A DNA stretch of 64,000 nt from JACDER01 sp036394915 (GCA_036394915.1 DASWEE010000144.1:1-64000); one strand, 5' to 3'. Shown: positions 7,267 through 15,929, counted from the stretch's first letter. Program-made: numbers and translations. The notes: generated by a model from the sequence alone, not told the origin.

Positions 7267-8552
7267 TGCGGATCGCGCCCGCAACGGTGCTGAGCGGCGA
7301 TGTCGCGGTGCCGGGCGTCAAGGGCATCTCCCAGCGGGCCGTCCTGCTCGGCGCGGTGGCCGAAGGCGAAAGCGTGATTCGCGGCTTCGGCCGCGCCGCC
7401 GACACCGAGGCGGCAATCGGCGCGGTGCGGGCGCTGGGGGTGGAGGTCGCCGAGGAGGATGTCGACGTCCTCCGGATCACGGGGGCCGGCCTCTACGGCC
7501 TTCGCGAGCCGGAAGCACCGATCGACTGCGGGAATGCGGGAACGGTCATGCGCTTGCTCGCCGGGCTGCTGACGGGACAGGAGGGACGGTTCGAGCTGGT
7601 CGGAGACGCGTCGCTCTCGGGCCGCCCCCAGGAGCGCGTGGCGGAACCGCTGCGCCTGATGGGCGCCCGTATCGAGACCAACGAGGGCCATGCCCCCGTG
7701 CGCATCGAGGGCGCTCCCCTGCATCCGATCCGCTATGAGCTGCCGGTCGCGAGCGCTCAGGTCAAGTCCGCCGTGCTGCTGGCCGGGCTGTACGCGAAAG
7801 GCGGGCCGACAACCGTGGTCGAGCCCATACCGACCCGGGACCACACGGAGCGACTGCTGCCCGCGCTCGCCGTCCGTGTGCGCCGCTCCGCGCGCGACAT
7901 CAGCGTCTCGCCGGTCAAGCGCCTGCGCCCGTTCGAGCTCGAGATTCCGGGCGACTTCTCCGCGGCGGCGCCGTTCGTCGTCGCGGCTGCGCTCGTGCCG
8001 GGCTCGCGGGTTCGAATCCACGGAGTGAACGTGAATCCGACCCGCACCGGGCTGCTCGACGTGCTCGAGCGGATGGGCGTCCACATCGCCCTCTTCAACC
8101 GGAGCAGCGCCGGCGGGGAGCCCGTCGCCGATCTCGAGGTCCGCTCGCCCGAGCGCGAGCTCCGGGCGGCCTCGATCGAACGGGCGGAGGTCCCCTTGCT
8201 GGTCGACGAGCTGCCGCTGTTCGCGCTCGCAGCCGGCCTGGCGCGCGGCGAGAGCGTCGTCCGCGGCGCCCAAGAGCTTCGGGTCAAGGAAACCGACCGC
8301 ATCGAGACCGTCACGACCGCGCTTCGGGGGATCGGCATCAGGATCGAGGCGACCGGGGACGGTTTCCGCGTCCGGGGCGTGCCGACCCGTCCGGCCGGCG
8401 GGAGCGTCGACTCCGGCGGCGACCACCGGATCGCGATGCTCGGCGCGGTCGCGGGCCTCGTCTCGCGTGACGGCGTCGAGATCGAGGGCGCCGAATCGGT
8501 CGCTATAAGCTTCCCCGGATTCTGGGATATCCTCGCGCAACTCGCTCGATGA
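7266..8552 (+). CDS. aroA: 3-phosphoshikimate 1-carboxyvinyltransferase (EPSP synthase)
   Basis: Makes EPSP from shikimate 3-phosphate and PEP. The 428 residues show CGNAGTVMR, the SAQVKSAVLLAGLY segment, PTRDHTERLL, the catalytic DELPLF Asp, RVKETDRI with the catalytic Glu, and DHRIAML. The N-terminal motif is PGVKGISQR: the essential Lys (K19) and Arg (R24) remain, but the usual Ser after Lys is Gly and the usual Asp before it is Val. The start is ATG 7266, overlapping the tyrA stop. Confidence 0.93.
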   Translation: MRIAPATVLSGDVAVPGVKGISQRAVLLGAVAEGESVIRGFGRAADTEAAIGAVRALGVEVAEEDVDVLRITGAGLYGLREPEAPIDCGNAGTVMRLLAGLLTGQEGRFELVGDASLSGRPQERVAEPLRLMGARIETNEGHAPVRIEGAPLHPIRYELPVASAQVKSAVLLAGLYAKGGPTTVVEPIPTRDHTERLLPALAVRVRRSARDISVSPVKRLRPFELEIPGDFSAAAPFVVAAALVPGSRVRIHGVNVNPTRTGLLDVLERMGVHIALFNRSSAGGEPVADLEVRSPERELRAASIERAEVPLLVDELPLFALAAGLARGESVVRGAQELRVKETDRIETVTTALRGIGIRIEATGDGFRVRGVPTRPAGGSVDSGGDHRIAMLGAVAGLVSRDGVEIEGAESVAISFPGFWDILAQLAR

Positions 8553-8604
8553 GCGATTTGCGCTAGTGGAAAGCGCATGCAATTCGACCCCTCACAAACC
8601 ACTA

Positions 8605-8631
8605 GCCCTTTCGACCGAAGGGCGAAAGGGC
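8605..8631 (+). promoter_or_regulatory. Leader hairpin covering the cmk ribosome site
   Basis: GCCCTTTCG (8605-8613) pairs perfectly with CGAAAGGGC (8623-8631) across a 9-nt loop. The right arm holds AAAGGG, the only Shine-Dalgarno-like run before the TTG start at 8639. Folding would hide it. No regulator is known; the role is inference. Confidence 0.45.
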
Positions 8632-8638
8632 GAGGCCT

Positions 8639-9271
8639 TTGATCGTCGCGATAGACGGTCCTGCGGGAGCGGGCAAGAGCACCGTCGCGAGGCTGCTGGC
8701 GGAGCGTCTCGGCTTCCGTTATCTCGATACGGGAGCGATGTACCGGGCCCTCACCTGGCTCGCGCTGCTGTGGGAGGTGCCGCTCGACGACGAGACCAAG
8801 CTGGGGGAGCTCGCGAAGGGGTATCCGGTCACGTTCGACCGGGACGGCGAGGTCTGGATCGCCGGGAACGACGTCACGAAGGAGATCCGGGACGCGAGCG
8901 TCGACAAGGTCGTCTCGACCGTCGCTCGGCATCCCGCCGTGCGCGAGATCATGCGCGCCCGCCAGCGCGAGCTCGCGCAGGAGGGGGACGCGATCATCGA
9001 GGGCCGCGACATCGGCACCGTCGTCGCCCCGAACGCGGACGTGAAGGTCTATCTCGTGGCCGACACCGACGAGCGAGCCCGCCGCCGGATCGCGGATCGT
9101 CCCGGGATCGGCCCCGACGCGCTCGCCACCGATCTCCGGCTTCGAGACGAGCGGGACGCTGCGCAGATGCAACCGGCCGAGGACGCAGAACTGATCGACA
9201 CTACGGGCCTGGACGTCGAAGCGGTCGTCGACCGGATCGAGCAGCTCGTGCGCGCGCGACTACCGGCCTAG
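8639..9271 (+). CDS. cmk: Cytidylate kinase
   Basis: Phosphorylates CMP and dCMP with ATP. The 210 residues show the P-loop GPAGAGKST (7-15), the YLDTGAMYRALT segment for the NMP site, GRDIGTVV and the lid RRRIADRP. The start is TTG 8639, which gives the standard MIVAIDGPAGAGK beginning. The 86-bp leader after aroA contains two inverted repeats, one of which overlaps the ribosome site. It ends 2 bp before the convergent toxin gene stop. Confidence 0.93.
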   Translation: MIVAIDGPAGAGKSTVARLLAERLGFRYLDTGAMYRALTWLALLWEVPLDDETKLGELAKGYPVTFDRDGEVWIAGNDVTKEIRDASVDKVVSTVARHPAVREIMRARQRELAQEGDAIIEGRDIGTVVAPNADVKVYLVADTDERARRRIADRPGIGPDALATDLRLRDERDAAQMQPAEDAELIDTTGLDVEAVVDRIEQLVRARLPA

Positions 9272-9273
9272 CC

Positions 9274-9699
9274 TTACCCGGACAGGATCGGAAACCCCTC
9301 GCGGCTCGCGGCGAGCGCAAGCCGCTCGTCGAGCGTGACGAGCTCGAGTGTCTCCGGGCGCTCCTCCGAGGCGACGATCGCTGCGGCGAGTTGAAACGCG
9401 TCGGCGGCACGGACATCGTGCACCCGGACAAGACGCAAAGCAGCTCGACGAAGCGAATCGCTCGGGTCGATCTCGAGCCACCGCCCCTGAAGCTCGGTGA
9501 GGCGTGCGAGCGAGCTCTCCAGCGCCTCTGGCTCGATTTCTCCACCGCGCTCCCGGCGCCCGAGCGCGGATGCGCATTCGATGGGGGTCGCCCACCAAGC
9601 GGCCACCGCCGGATCGGCGTCGTAGGCCCGCTGCATGGAGGGGGTGGACGCCTCCTCGACGAGGAGCGGCACGACAGCGGAGCTATCCCAGAACCTCAA
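9274..9699 (-). CDS. PIN-domain toxin (VapC-like)
   Basis: Probable ribonuclease toxin of a type II toxin-antitoxin pair. The 141 residues carry the PIN acidic residues: D5 in FWDSSAVVPLL, E41 in TPIECASAL, and the later DVRAADAFQLAAA and TLDERLALAA Asp residues. The start is TTG 9699, overlapping the antitoxin stop (TTGA). It is transcribed after the antitoxin and convergent with cmk. PIN toxins typically cleave tRNA or rRNA; the target here is unknown. Confidence 0.87.
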   Translation of the reverse strand: MRFWDSSAVVPLLVEEASTPSMQRAYDADPAVAAWWATPIECASALGRRERGGEIEPEALESSLARLTELQGRWLEIDPSDSLRRAALRLVRVHDVRAADAFQLAAAIVASEERPETLELVTLDERLALAASREGFPILSG

Positions 9700-9986
9700 C
9701 GGCCTTCGCGGCGCTCCTCGAGGAGTGCTTCCAAGACGCTCGCCTTTGCCTTCGGCGGTGGGGTGAGAAGCAGGTTCGACCGGCCGCCTTTCCCTCGCCG
9801 TATGAGTCCTGCGCGCTCGAGGCGCCTGATGCGTGCCTCGTCCTCTCCGAGGTCGCCACCCGCTGCCGGTACCAGCCTGGCTACGGGCCGCCCCCGGTCC
9901 GTGATCGTGACGGTTTCCCCGCTTCGCACCAGATCCAGAAGAGCGCTGAAACGGTTACGCGCTTCGCTGATCGAGGCAATCTTCAT
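9696..9986 (-). CDS. Phd/YefM-family antitoxin
   Basis: The 96-residue antitoxin has the N-terminal DNA-binding Phd fold (KIASISEARNRFSALLDL, then ETVTITDRGRPVARLVP) and a C-terminal tail that would wrap the toxin. ATG 9986 is 6 nt after a perfect TATAAT on this strand (9998-9993), so the message may be leaderless and the protein probably represses its own promoter. The pair lies between cmk and der, which suggests a mobile insertion into a housekeeping run. Confidence 0.87.
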   Translation of the reverse strand: MKIASISEARNRFSALLDLVRSGETVTITDRGRPVARLVPAAGGDLGEDEARIRRLERAGLIRRGKGGRSNLLLTPPPKAKASVLEALLEERREGR

Positions 9987-10043
9987 AGCGCCATTATAGC
10001 CATAAACAAGATTACAAAAACGCCACATTATACGCTTTCTCTC
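9987..10043. promoter_or_regulatory. AT-rich divergent promoter region, antitoxin and der
   Basis: This 57-bp gap is about 39% G+C by my count, far below its surroundings. On the minus strand TATAAT (9998-9993) precedes the antitoxin ATG by 6 nt. On the plus strand TACGCT (10031-10036) precedes the der ATG by 7 nt. A direct repeat, CGCCATTATA (9989) and CGCCACATTATA (10021), may be the antitoxin operator; if so it would also influence der. Confidence 0.65.
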
Positions 10044-11360
10044 ATGGAAACGGAGGCGCAGAAGCTCGCAGGAACGGTCGCGGTCGTCGGCTTTCCCAAC
10101 GTCGGCAAGTCCACGCTCGTGAACCGGCTTTCCGGCTCGCGGCAGGCGGTCGTCCACGAGACGCCCGGCGTGACGCGCGACCGCAAGGAGCTCGTGACGG
10201 AATGGAGCGGACAGCGGTTCCTGCTCGTGGACACCGGCGGTGTCGACATCGTCGATCCCTCGCCGATCACGCGCTCGGTCGTCGACCAGGCGCGCGCGGC
10301 GGTGGCCGAGGCCGACCTCGTCCTGTTCGTCGTCGACGCGCGCGCCGGGATCACGCCCGGTGACGAGGAGCTGGCGGCGATCCTTCGCCACGCGCGAAAG
10401 CCCGTCCTCCTGCTCGCCAACAAGATCGACGACCCGTCGCGAGAGGCCGATGCGGCCGAGTTCCACCGGCTCGGGCTCGGGGATCCGATCCCGATCTCGG
10501 CCGTCCACGGTCTCGGGACAGGGGATTTGCTCGACGCGATCCTCGTGCGGCTCCCGGGAGGCGGCCGGGCGGAGGTGGGCGAGGATGCGATCAGCGTCGC
10601 GATCCTCGGCCGTCCGAACGTCGGAAAGTCGAGCCTGCTGAACGCGATCCTCGGTCAGGAGCGGGTGATCGTCGCGGAAACGCCCGGCACGACCCGGGAC
10701 GCAATCGACACCGTGTTCGAGCGGGAAGGCCGCACGTTCGTGTTCGTCGACACCGCGGGCCTCCGGCGCAAGCGCCGGCAGCGCCAGGGGGTTGAGTATT
10801 ACTCGGAGCTGCGGGCGCTGCAGGCCGCCGAGCGCGCGGATGTGGCTCTCGTCGTCGTCGACGCGGCCGAGGGGCTCGTCGACCAGGATCTCGCCGTCGC
10901 CGACGTCGCCCGCAAGGCCCACTGCGCGACGCTCGTGGTCGTGAACAAGTGGGACGTCGCCCAAGTCGGTCTCGAGGACATGCGGCCGCGCCTGGAGGCA
11001 AAGCTCCGCCAGCGCCCGAGGATGGTCGCCGTCTCCGCCAAGACCGGCCGCGGGATCAACCGGATGCTCGACCGGATCGAGGAGCTGTTCGAGCGCTCGA
11101 GCTCACGCGTCTCGACGGGCGAGCTGAACCGGTTCCTGGGCGAGCTGAAGGAGGCCCGCCAGCCGCCGTCGCGGAACAACAAGCGGCTCAACCTTCTGTA
11201 CGGGACGCAGATCCGGTCGCGCCCGCCTCGCTTTCGCATCGTCGTCAACGATCCCGGCCTGATCACGCGCGACTACGGCTACTGGGTCGAGAACCAGCTC
11301 CGCGAGCGCTTCCAGCTCGCGGGCGTCCCCGTCGACATCGACTTCGTGAGGCGCAGTTGA
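10044..11360 (+). CDS. der: Ribosome assembly GTPase Der (EngA)
   Basis: Essential GTPase for 50S assembly. The 438 residues hold two tandem G domains, with P-loops GFPNVGKS (16-23) and GRPNVGKS (189-196), switch motifs DTGG and DTAG, and specificity motifs NKID and NKWD. The C-terminal KH-like domain follows (RPPRFRIVVNDPG). I chose ATG 10044 because TACGCT lies 7 nt upstream and the first P-loop is at the usual distance. The stop overlaps the gpsA TTG start. Confidence 0.95.
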   Translation: METEAQKLAGTVAVVGFPNVGKSTLVNRLSGSRQAVVHETPGVTRDRKELVTEWSGQRFLLVDTGGVDIVDPSPITRSVVDQARAAVAEADLVLFVVDARAGITPGDEELAAILRHARKPVLLLANKIDDPSREADAAEFHRLGLGDPIPISAVHGLGTGDLLDAILVRLPGGGRAEVGEDAISVAILGRPNVGKSSLLNAILGQERVIVAETPGTTRDAIDTVFEREGRTFVFVDTAGLRRKRRQRQGVEYYSELRALQAAERADVALVVVDAAEGLVDQDLAVADVARKAHCATLVVVNKWDVAQVGLEDMRPRLEAKLRQRPRMVAVSAKTGRGINRMLDRIEELFERSSSRVSTGELNRFLGELKEARQPPSRNNKRLNLLYGTQIRSRPPRFRIVVNDPGLITRDYGYWVENQLRERFQLAGVPVDIDFVRRS

Positions 11361-12313
11361 GAGCCGTCGTCGTCGGAGGAGGCTCGTGGGGGACCGCGTT
11401 CGCGCGCCTGCTCGCCGAGCGGGGCCACGACGTGACGCTGGCCTGCCGCGATCCCGAGCAGGCGGCGGCGATCGCGGAGACGGGGCGCAACCCGCGCTAC
11501 CTGCCCGACGTCGACCTCGGCGACGTGCGAGCGGCTTCCGTCGCCGAGGCTCCGCTCGAGGACGCAGACCTCGTCGTGATGGCGGTGCCGAGCCAGGTCT
11601 TCGCCCAGGTCAGCTCGATGCTGCCCGAGGGACCGCCGGTGCTGAGCCTGACCAAGGGGCTCGACCCGGCGACTGGCAACCGGCTCTCGACGCTCCTGAC
11701 CGGCCACAGGGTCGCCGTCCTCTCCGGCCCGAACTTCGCCCAGGAGATCGCCGCTGGACTCCCGGCCGCGGCCGTCATCGCGTCCGAGGACGAGGAGCTC
11801 GCGGTCTGGCTCCAGCACGAGATCAACTCGCTGATCTTCCGCGTCTACGTCAACGCCGACCTGATCGGTGTCGAGCTCTGCGCGGCGGCGAAGAACGTGA
11901 TCGCGCTCGCCGCCGGAGCCGTGGACGGGCTCGGTTTCGGCGACAACGCCAAGGCCGCGCTGATCACGCGCGGGCTGGCGGAGATGTCGCGCCTGGCGGC
12001 GGCCTGCGGTGCTCGCCCGGAGACGTTCGCCGGGCTCGCCGGGATGGGCGACCTGATCGTCACCTGCTGGAGCCGGCTCAGCCGCAACCGCCGTGCCGGC
12101 GAGCTGATCTCGCAGGGCGCCACTCCGGAGGAGGCGGTCGCCGAGATCGGCCAGGTGGTCGAGGGACTGACGACGGCGCCCGTTCTTCGCGATCTGTCGC
12201 ACCGGGTCGGGATCGAGCTGCCGATCACCGAGGGGGCATGCCATGTCCTCGCCGGTCAGGATCTGTCTGAGCTAGTCTCGAGTCTGATGGGCAGGCGGCC
12301 GAGGGAGGAATGA
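11357..12313 (+). CDS. gpsA: Glycerol-3-phosphate dehydrogenase [NAD(P)+]
   Basis: Reduces dihydroxyacetone phosphate to sn-glycerol 3-phosphate for phospholipids. The 318 residues begin with the cofactor loop VVVGGGSWGTAFA, then show SGPNFAQEIAAGLP, the catalytic Lys in AAAKNVIAL (K179), and a C-terminal substrate region (GLAGMGDLIVTC). TTG 11357 overlaps the der stop (TTGA), and its own stop overlaps the next ATG, so der, gpsA and the lipoprotein form one operon. Confidence 0.94.
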   Translation: MRAVVVGGGSWGTAFARLLAERGHDVTLACRDPEQAAAIAETGRNPRYLPDVDLGDVRAASVAEAPLEDADLVVMAVPSQVFAQVSSMLPEGPPVLSLTKGLDPATGNRLSTLLTGHRVAVLSGPNFAQEIAAGLPAAAVIASEDEELAVWLQHEINSLIFRVYVNADLIGVELCAAAKNVIALAAGAVDGLGFGDNAKAALITRGLAEMSRLAAACGARPETFAGLAGMGDLIVTCWSRLSRNRRAGELISQGATPEEAVAEIGQVVEGLTTAPVLRDLSHRVGIELPITEGACHVLAGQDLSELVSSLMGRRPREE

Positions 12314-13782
12314 GGGTGCGTAGGAGACTCGGATTTCTCGCGGGAATTGCGCTCGGCGCTGCGCTATTGGCCGGCTGCGGGGGCGGCGGGGGCAAGCCTG
12401 CTGCCACGGGCGCGGCCTCGATCGTGCCGGACAAGGTCTCGGCGTTCGTTTCCGTCGACAGCAATCTCGATTCGGCAGGCTGGAAAAAGGCCGAAGCGCT
12501 ACTGAACCGGTTCCCGGGCAAGGACGACGTGCTCTCGAGCCTCCGCGCCTCGCTCCAGGAGAACGGGTTGAGCTGGGAGCAGGACGTGAAGCCGGCGCTC
12601 GGCAACGAGATCGATTTCGTCTGGCTCGACTTCCAGAACGGCGGCAACAACCTCGTCGGGATCACGAAGCCCAAGGACGTCGACAAGTTCAACGCCATGC
12701 TCGAGCAGGGCTCGAGCCCATCCGTGCACGAAGAGATCGACGGCTGGACGGTGTTCGCGAACGGCCAGACACAGCTCGACGAGTTCAAGTCGCTTCGCGA
12801 CAACGGCGGCCGGCTCGACGGCGACTCGGTCTTCAACGACGCGCTCGACGGTCTCCCGAGCGACTCGATCACGAAGGCCTTCGTGAGAGGAAGCGCGATC
12901 CAGTCCGCGATCGACCAGGCGATCGAGCAGCAGGGCGGGCCCACCGGCACGACCGCCGACCAGATCGGAAAGCTCGACTCGTTCGGCGCGGCGGTGACGC
13001 CGGAGTCGAGCGGGATCCGGATCGATGCCGCGCTGAGCGGGGACCTGAAGCTGGGCGGCTCCGGATACCACGCCGACCTTCCGAGCTCCCTTCCGTCCGG
13101 CGCGACGCTCTACCTCTCGTTCAACAACGTGGGTGGAAGGCTCAACACGCTGTTCGACGACTACGCCCGCACCAACCCGAGCTTCGACCAGCAGCGCGCT
13201 CAGGTCGAGACCGCGCTCGGCGCGAGCCTCGACGACATCTTCAAGCTCCTGAGCGGCGAGGGCGCGTTTGCCCTCTACCGCACGGCGTCCGGAACCCCGG
13301 CGCTGCTGTTCGCCGTCCGCGTGAGCGACGAGGCCAAGGCCCGACGCGTGATCGAGAAGGCGGCCGCGCTCGCCCAGCTCAGCGGTAGCGTGAACGCGAG
13401 GTCGGTGCAGATCGGCGCCGTGCAGGCGAGCGAGTTCGACGTGAGCGGGACGGCGATCTACGCCGCCGCGTTCGACGGCAAGCTCGTGATCACGAACAGC
13501 CGCGCGTCGATCAAGTCGATGCAGAGCCCAGGGACGAAGCTCGCCGGCGATCCTGCCTACACGGCCGCGGTCTCGGGAGCGGGAATGCCGAGCGAGACGA
13601 ACGGGTTCCTGTACGCGAACGTGCGCAGCGGGCTCGACTACGCCTTCTCGTACGCGGAGAGCCGCGGCTCGACGATCCCGGCGATCGCGAAGGACAACCT
13701 CGCGCCGCTGCGCGGCCTGCTGCTCTACACGACGAAGAGTGGGAAGCGGTTCGTCTTCACCGGCTTCCTGGGCATTGAGTAG
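12310..13782 (+). CDS. DUF3352-type secreted lipoprotein
   Basis: Probable surface lipoprotein of unknown function. It is 490 residues. The signal peptide has an RRR n-region, a hydrophobic core and the lipobox LLAGC (Cys23), followed by a Gly-rich spacer. The exported part has repeated beta-rich segments (PDKVSAFVSVDSN, LPSGATLYLSFNNVGG, GEGAFALYR, FDGKLVITNS), typical of DUF3352 proteins that are widespread in actinobacteria. The ATG overlaps the gpsA stop (ATGA). Confidence 0.82.
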   Translation: MRVRRRLGFLAGIALGAALLAGCGGGGGKPAATGAASIVPDKVSAFVSVDSNLDSAGWKKAEALLNRFPGKDDVLSSLRASLQENGLSWEQDVKPALGNEIDFVWLDFQNGGNNLVGITKPKDVDKFNAMLEQGSSPSVHEEIDGWTVFANGQTQLDEFKSLRDNGGRLDGDSVFNDALDGLPSDSITKAFVRGSAIQSAIDQAIEQQGGPTGTTADQIGKLDSFGAAVTPESSGIRIDAALSGDLKLGGSGYHADLPSSLPSGATLYLSFNNVGGRLNTLFDDYARTNPSFDQQRAQVETALGASLDDIFKLLSGEGAFALYRTASGTPALLFAVRVSDEAKARRVIEKAAALAQLSGSVNARSVQIGAVQASEFDVSGTAIYAAAFDGKLVITNSRASIKSMQSPGTKLAGDPAYTAAVSGAGMPSETNGFLYANVRSGLDYAFSYAESRGSTIPAIAKDNLAPLRGLLLYTTKSGKRFVFTGFLGIE

Positions 13783-13795
13783 CCTTCCCGGCCGC

Positions 13796-15046
13796 ATGAC
13801 AGCGCGCGAGTTCCTCTTCACCTCCGAGTCGGTCACCGAAGGCCACCCCGACAAGGTCGCCGACCAGCTCTCGGACACGATCCTCGATGCCGTCCTCGCC
13901 GACGACGAGAACGGGCGCGTGGCCTGCGAGACGCTGGTCACGACAGGGCTCGTGATCGTCGCCGGCGAGATCACGACCAGCACCTACATCGACATTCCCA
14001 AGCTCGTGCGCAAGAAGGTGGCGGAGATCGGCTACACGCGGGCCGAGTTCGGATTCGACGCGGAGACGTGTGGCGTGGTCGTCGCGATCGACGAGCAGTC
14101 GCCCGATATCGCCCAGGGCGTCGACCAGGCCTACGAAGTGCAGCACGACCCGGGCGACGACGATCCGCTCGACCGCCTCGGCGCCGGCGACCAGGGGATG
14201 ATGTTCGGCTACGCCTGCCGCGAGACGGAGGAGCTGATGCCGCTGCCGATCATGCTCGCGCACAAGCTGTGCAAGCGGCTCGCGGAGGTGCGGAAGGCGG
14301 ACGAGCTGCTCTACCTGCGCCCGGACGGAAAGGCCCAGGTGACCGTCCGGTATGAGGTCGACGAGCACGGCCGCCAGCGGCCGGTGGAGATCGAGCGGAT
14401 CCTGATCTCGACCCAGCACGCCGACGGGATCGACGCCGAGGCGCTGATCAAGCCCGACCTGGTCGAGCGCGTGATCCGGCCGATCCTCCCGCGCGACCTC
14501 TACGACGAGAAGCGGTTCGAGGAGCGCGATTTCGTCTACGTCAACCCGACGGGCAAGTTCGTGCTCGGCGGGCCGATGGGGGATACGGGGCTGACGGGAC
14601 GGAAGATCATCGTCGACACCTACGGAGGCGCGGCCCGCCACGGCGGCGGTGCCTTCTCCGGGAAGGATCCGACCAAGGTCGATCGCTCCGCCGCCTACGC
14701 GGCTCGCTACGTGGCCAAGAACGTCGTTGCCGCCGAGCTTGCCGACCGCTGCGAGGTCAACGTCGCCTACGCGATCGGCGTCGCCCACCCAGTCTCGATC
14801 GGGGTGCGCACGTTCGGGACGGAGCAGATCGCGGTCGGCCGGATCGAGGAGCTCGTCAGCGAGCACTTCGACCTGCGGCCGGCGGCGATCCTGCGCGATC
14901 TCCAGCTGCAGCGGCCGATCTTCGCCAAGACGGCGGCCTACGGCCACTTCGGCCGTGACGACCACGATTTCACCTGGGAGCGGACGGACAAGGCCGGCGC
15001 GCTCCGCGAGGCGGCCGGGCTCGAAGCCGGCGCTTCGGTTGCCTGA
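13796..15046 (+). CDS. metK: S-adenosylmethionine synthetase
   Basis: Makes S-adenosylmethionine from methionine and ATP. The 416 residues show GHPDKVADQLSD near the N-terminus, GAGDQGMMFGYA (from G129), and the P-loop-like GGGAFSGKDPTKVDRSAAY. I chose ATG 13796 (MTAREFLFTSESVTEGHPDK) over an earlier in-frame start that would overlap the lipoprotein gene. Only 13 bp separate it from that gene, so no SAM riboswitch fits in front. Confidence 0.96.
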   Translation: MTAREFLFTSESVTEGHPDKVADQLSDTILDAVLADDENGRVACETLVTTGLVIVAGEITTSTYIDIPKLVRKKVAEIGYTRAEFGFDAETCGVVVAIDEQSPDIAQGVDQAYEVQHDPGDDDPLDRLGAGDQGMMFGYACRETEELMPLPIMLAHKLCKRLAEVRKADELLYLRPDGKAQVTVRYEVDEHGRQRPVEIERILISTQHADGIDAEALIKPDLVERVIRPILPRDLYDEKRFEERDFVYVNPTGKFVLGGPMGDTGLTGRKIIVDTYGGAARHGGGAFSGKDPTKVDRSAAYAARYVAKNVVAAELADRCEVNVAYAIGVAHPVSIGVRTFGTEQIAVGRIEELVSEHFDLRPAAILRDLQLQRPIFAKTAAYGHFGRDDHDFTWERTDKAGALREAAGLEAGASVA

Positions 15047-15255
15047 GCTCGAGAGCTTTCGCCTCTAGGAAATATTCACAAACTTGAGTCCCTCGGACTC
15101 ACCCCTCAAATCGGCTCAGCAGTTTCAATCGAATTTGCAGCGTCTTTCTCCAACCGCTGTCTGGCACGTGCCTGGCACCAAGTATTCAGTGCGATATTCA
15201 TAGACGGCTCGACCTCCGGCTCGGCGTTCCGATCAGACGGTGGCGCGAAGCCGAT
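15047..15255. other. Convergent intergenic region after metK
   Basis: 209 bp between metK and the convergent deacetylase, less G+C-rich than the genes. It holds a strong hairpin, TGAGTCC-CTC-GGACTCA (15,085-15,101), without a T-run, which may still end metK transcription. It also holds overlapping palindromes around GGCACGTGCC and CTGGCACC (15,161-15,180). No gene or tRNA is seen. Confidence 0.5.
15085..15101 (+). terminator. Possible metK terminator hairpin
   Basis: A perfect 7-bp stem with a 3-nt loop, 38 bp after the metK stop. There is no U-tract, so this is only a candidate. Confidence 0.4.
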
Positions 15256-15891
15256 TCACCCGGCGACGCGCAGCTCCGACACGGTCACGAGCTCGTAGCC
15301 CTCTTCGCGGAGACAGGGCAAGAGGTGCCCGAGCGCCTCGACCGTCGGCGTGCAGTCGTCCCGCGAGCTCGTCGGGGGCGGCGGGTAGCCGTCGTGGAGG
15401 TCGACGATCGAGCCCGGGCGGATCTCCGCCCAGACGTGGGAGAAGATGCTGTGCGAATCCATCCCCGGCTGCCAGTCCTGGGGATTGACGTCGGCGAAGA
15501 CGGCGTCGAGCTCGAGCTCGGAGACGATCTTCAGGACGCGGTCGTCGGCGTGGAAGCCGGGTGCACGGAACAAGCGCGGCGGCTCGCCCAGCACCTCGGC
15601 GAGCGTCTCGACGCCGGCGGCGATCTCGGCGCGGACCTCGTCGTCGGGAATCTCCGTCAGCCGCGGATGCGTGAGCGTGTGGCTGCCGACCTCGTGTCCG
15701 TGGGCGACGATCTTCCGCACCTCCTCGGGGTGCTCGCGGACGCGCGCGCCGATCAGGAAGAAGGTCGCGCGCCCCTCGTGCTCTCGCAGCAGCTCGCGGA
15801 CCATGGGCGTCCACTGGGAAGGACCATCGTCGAAGGTCAGGGCAACGCGCTTCGCGCCGGGCACCGGCTCGAGCGCCGTCTCCTCAGTCAT
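15256..15891 (-). CDS. Polysaccharide deacetylase family protein (CE4)
   Basis: A 211-residue NodB-homology domain. The metal ligands are visible in TFDDGP (catalytic base Asp and ligand Asp) and SHTLTHP (two His), followed by RAPGF and the late LHDG motif. Such enzymes remove acetyl groups from peptidoglycan, chitin-type or other amino sugars. No signal peptide is visible, which is odd for a wall enzyme and may mean a cytoplasmic substrate. It follows the dtxR gene by 38 bp. A 16-bp palindrome sits just before its ATG in place of a ribosome site. Confidence 0.87.
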   Translation of the reverse strand: MTEETALEPVPGAKRVALTFDDGPSQWTPMVRELLREHEGRATFFLIGARVREHPEEVRKIVAHGHEVGSHTLTHPRLTEIPDDEVRAEIAAGVETLAEVLGEPPRLFRAPGFHADDRVLKIVSELELDAVFADVNPQDWQPGMDSHSIFSHVWAEIRPGSIVDLHDGYPPPPTSSRDDCTPTVEALGHLLPCLREEGYELVTVSELRVAG

Positions 15892-15892
15892 C

Positions 15893-15908
15893 TGTGTTTA
15901 AAAACACA
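15893..15908. promoter_or_regulatory. AT-rich palindrome directly before the deacetylase start
   Basis: TGTGTTT-AA-AAACACA on the plus strand, perfectly symmetric, ends 2 nt before the deacetylase ATG at 15,891. It could be an operator or a hairpin controlling translation. It does not match a DtxR-type box. Confidence 0.5.
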
Positions 15909-15929
15909 AAACGAGAGAGGCGTCACGAC

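Noticed and set aside
13783..13795. SAM riboswitch before metK
   Set aside because: Only 13 bp between genes.
13757..14965. Long open frame antisense to metK
   Set aside because: Shadow of a fully conserved enzyme; no motif and no start signal.
15047..15255. tRNA or small RNA gene after metK
   Set aside because: Palindromes are present, but no cloverleaf or promoter could be made out.
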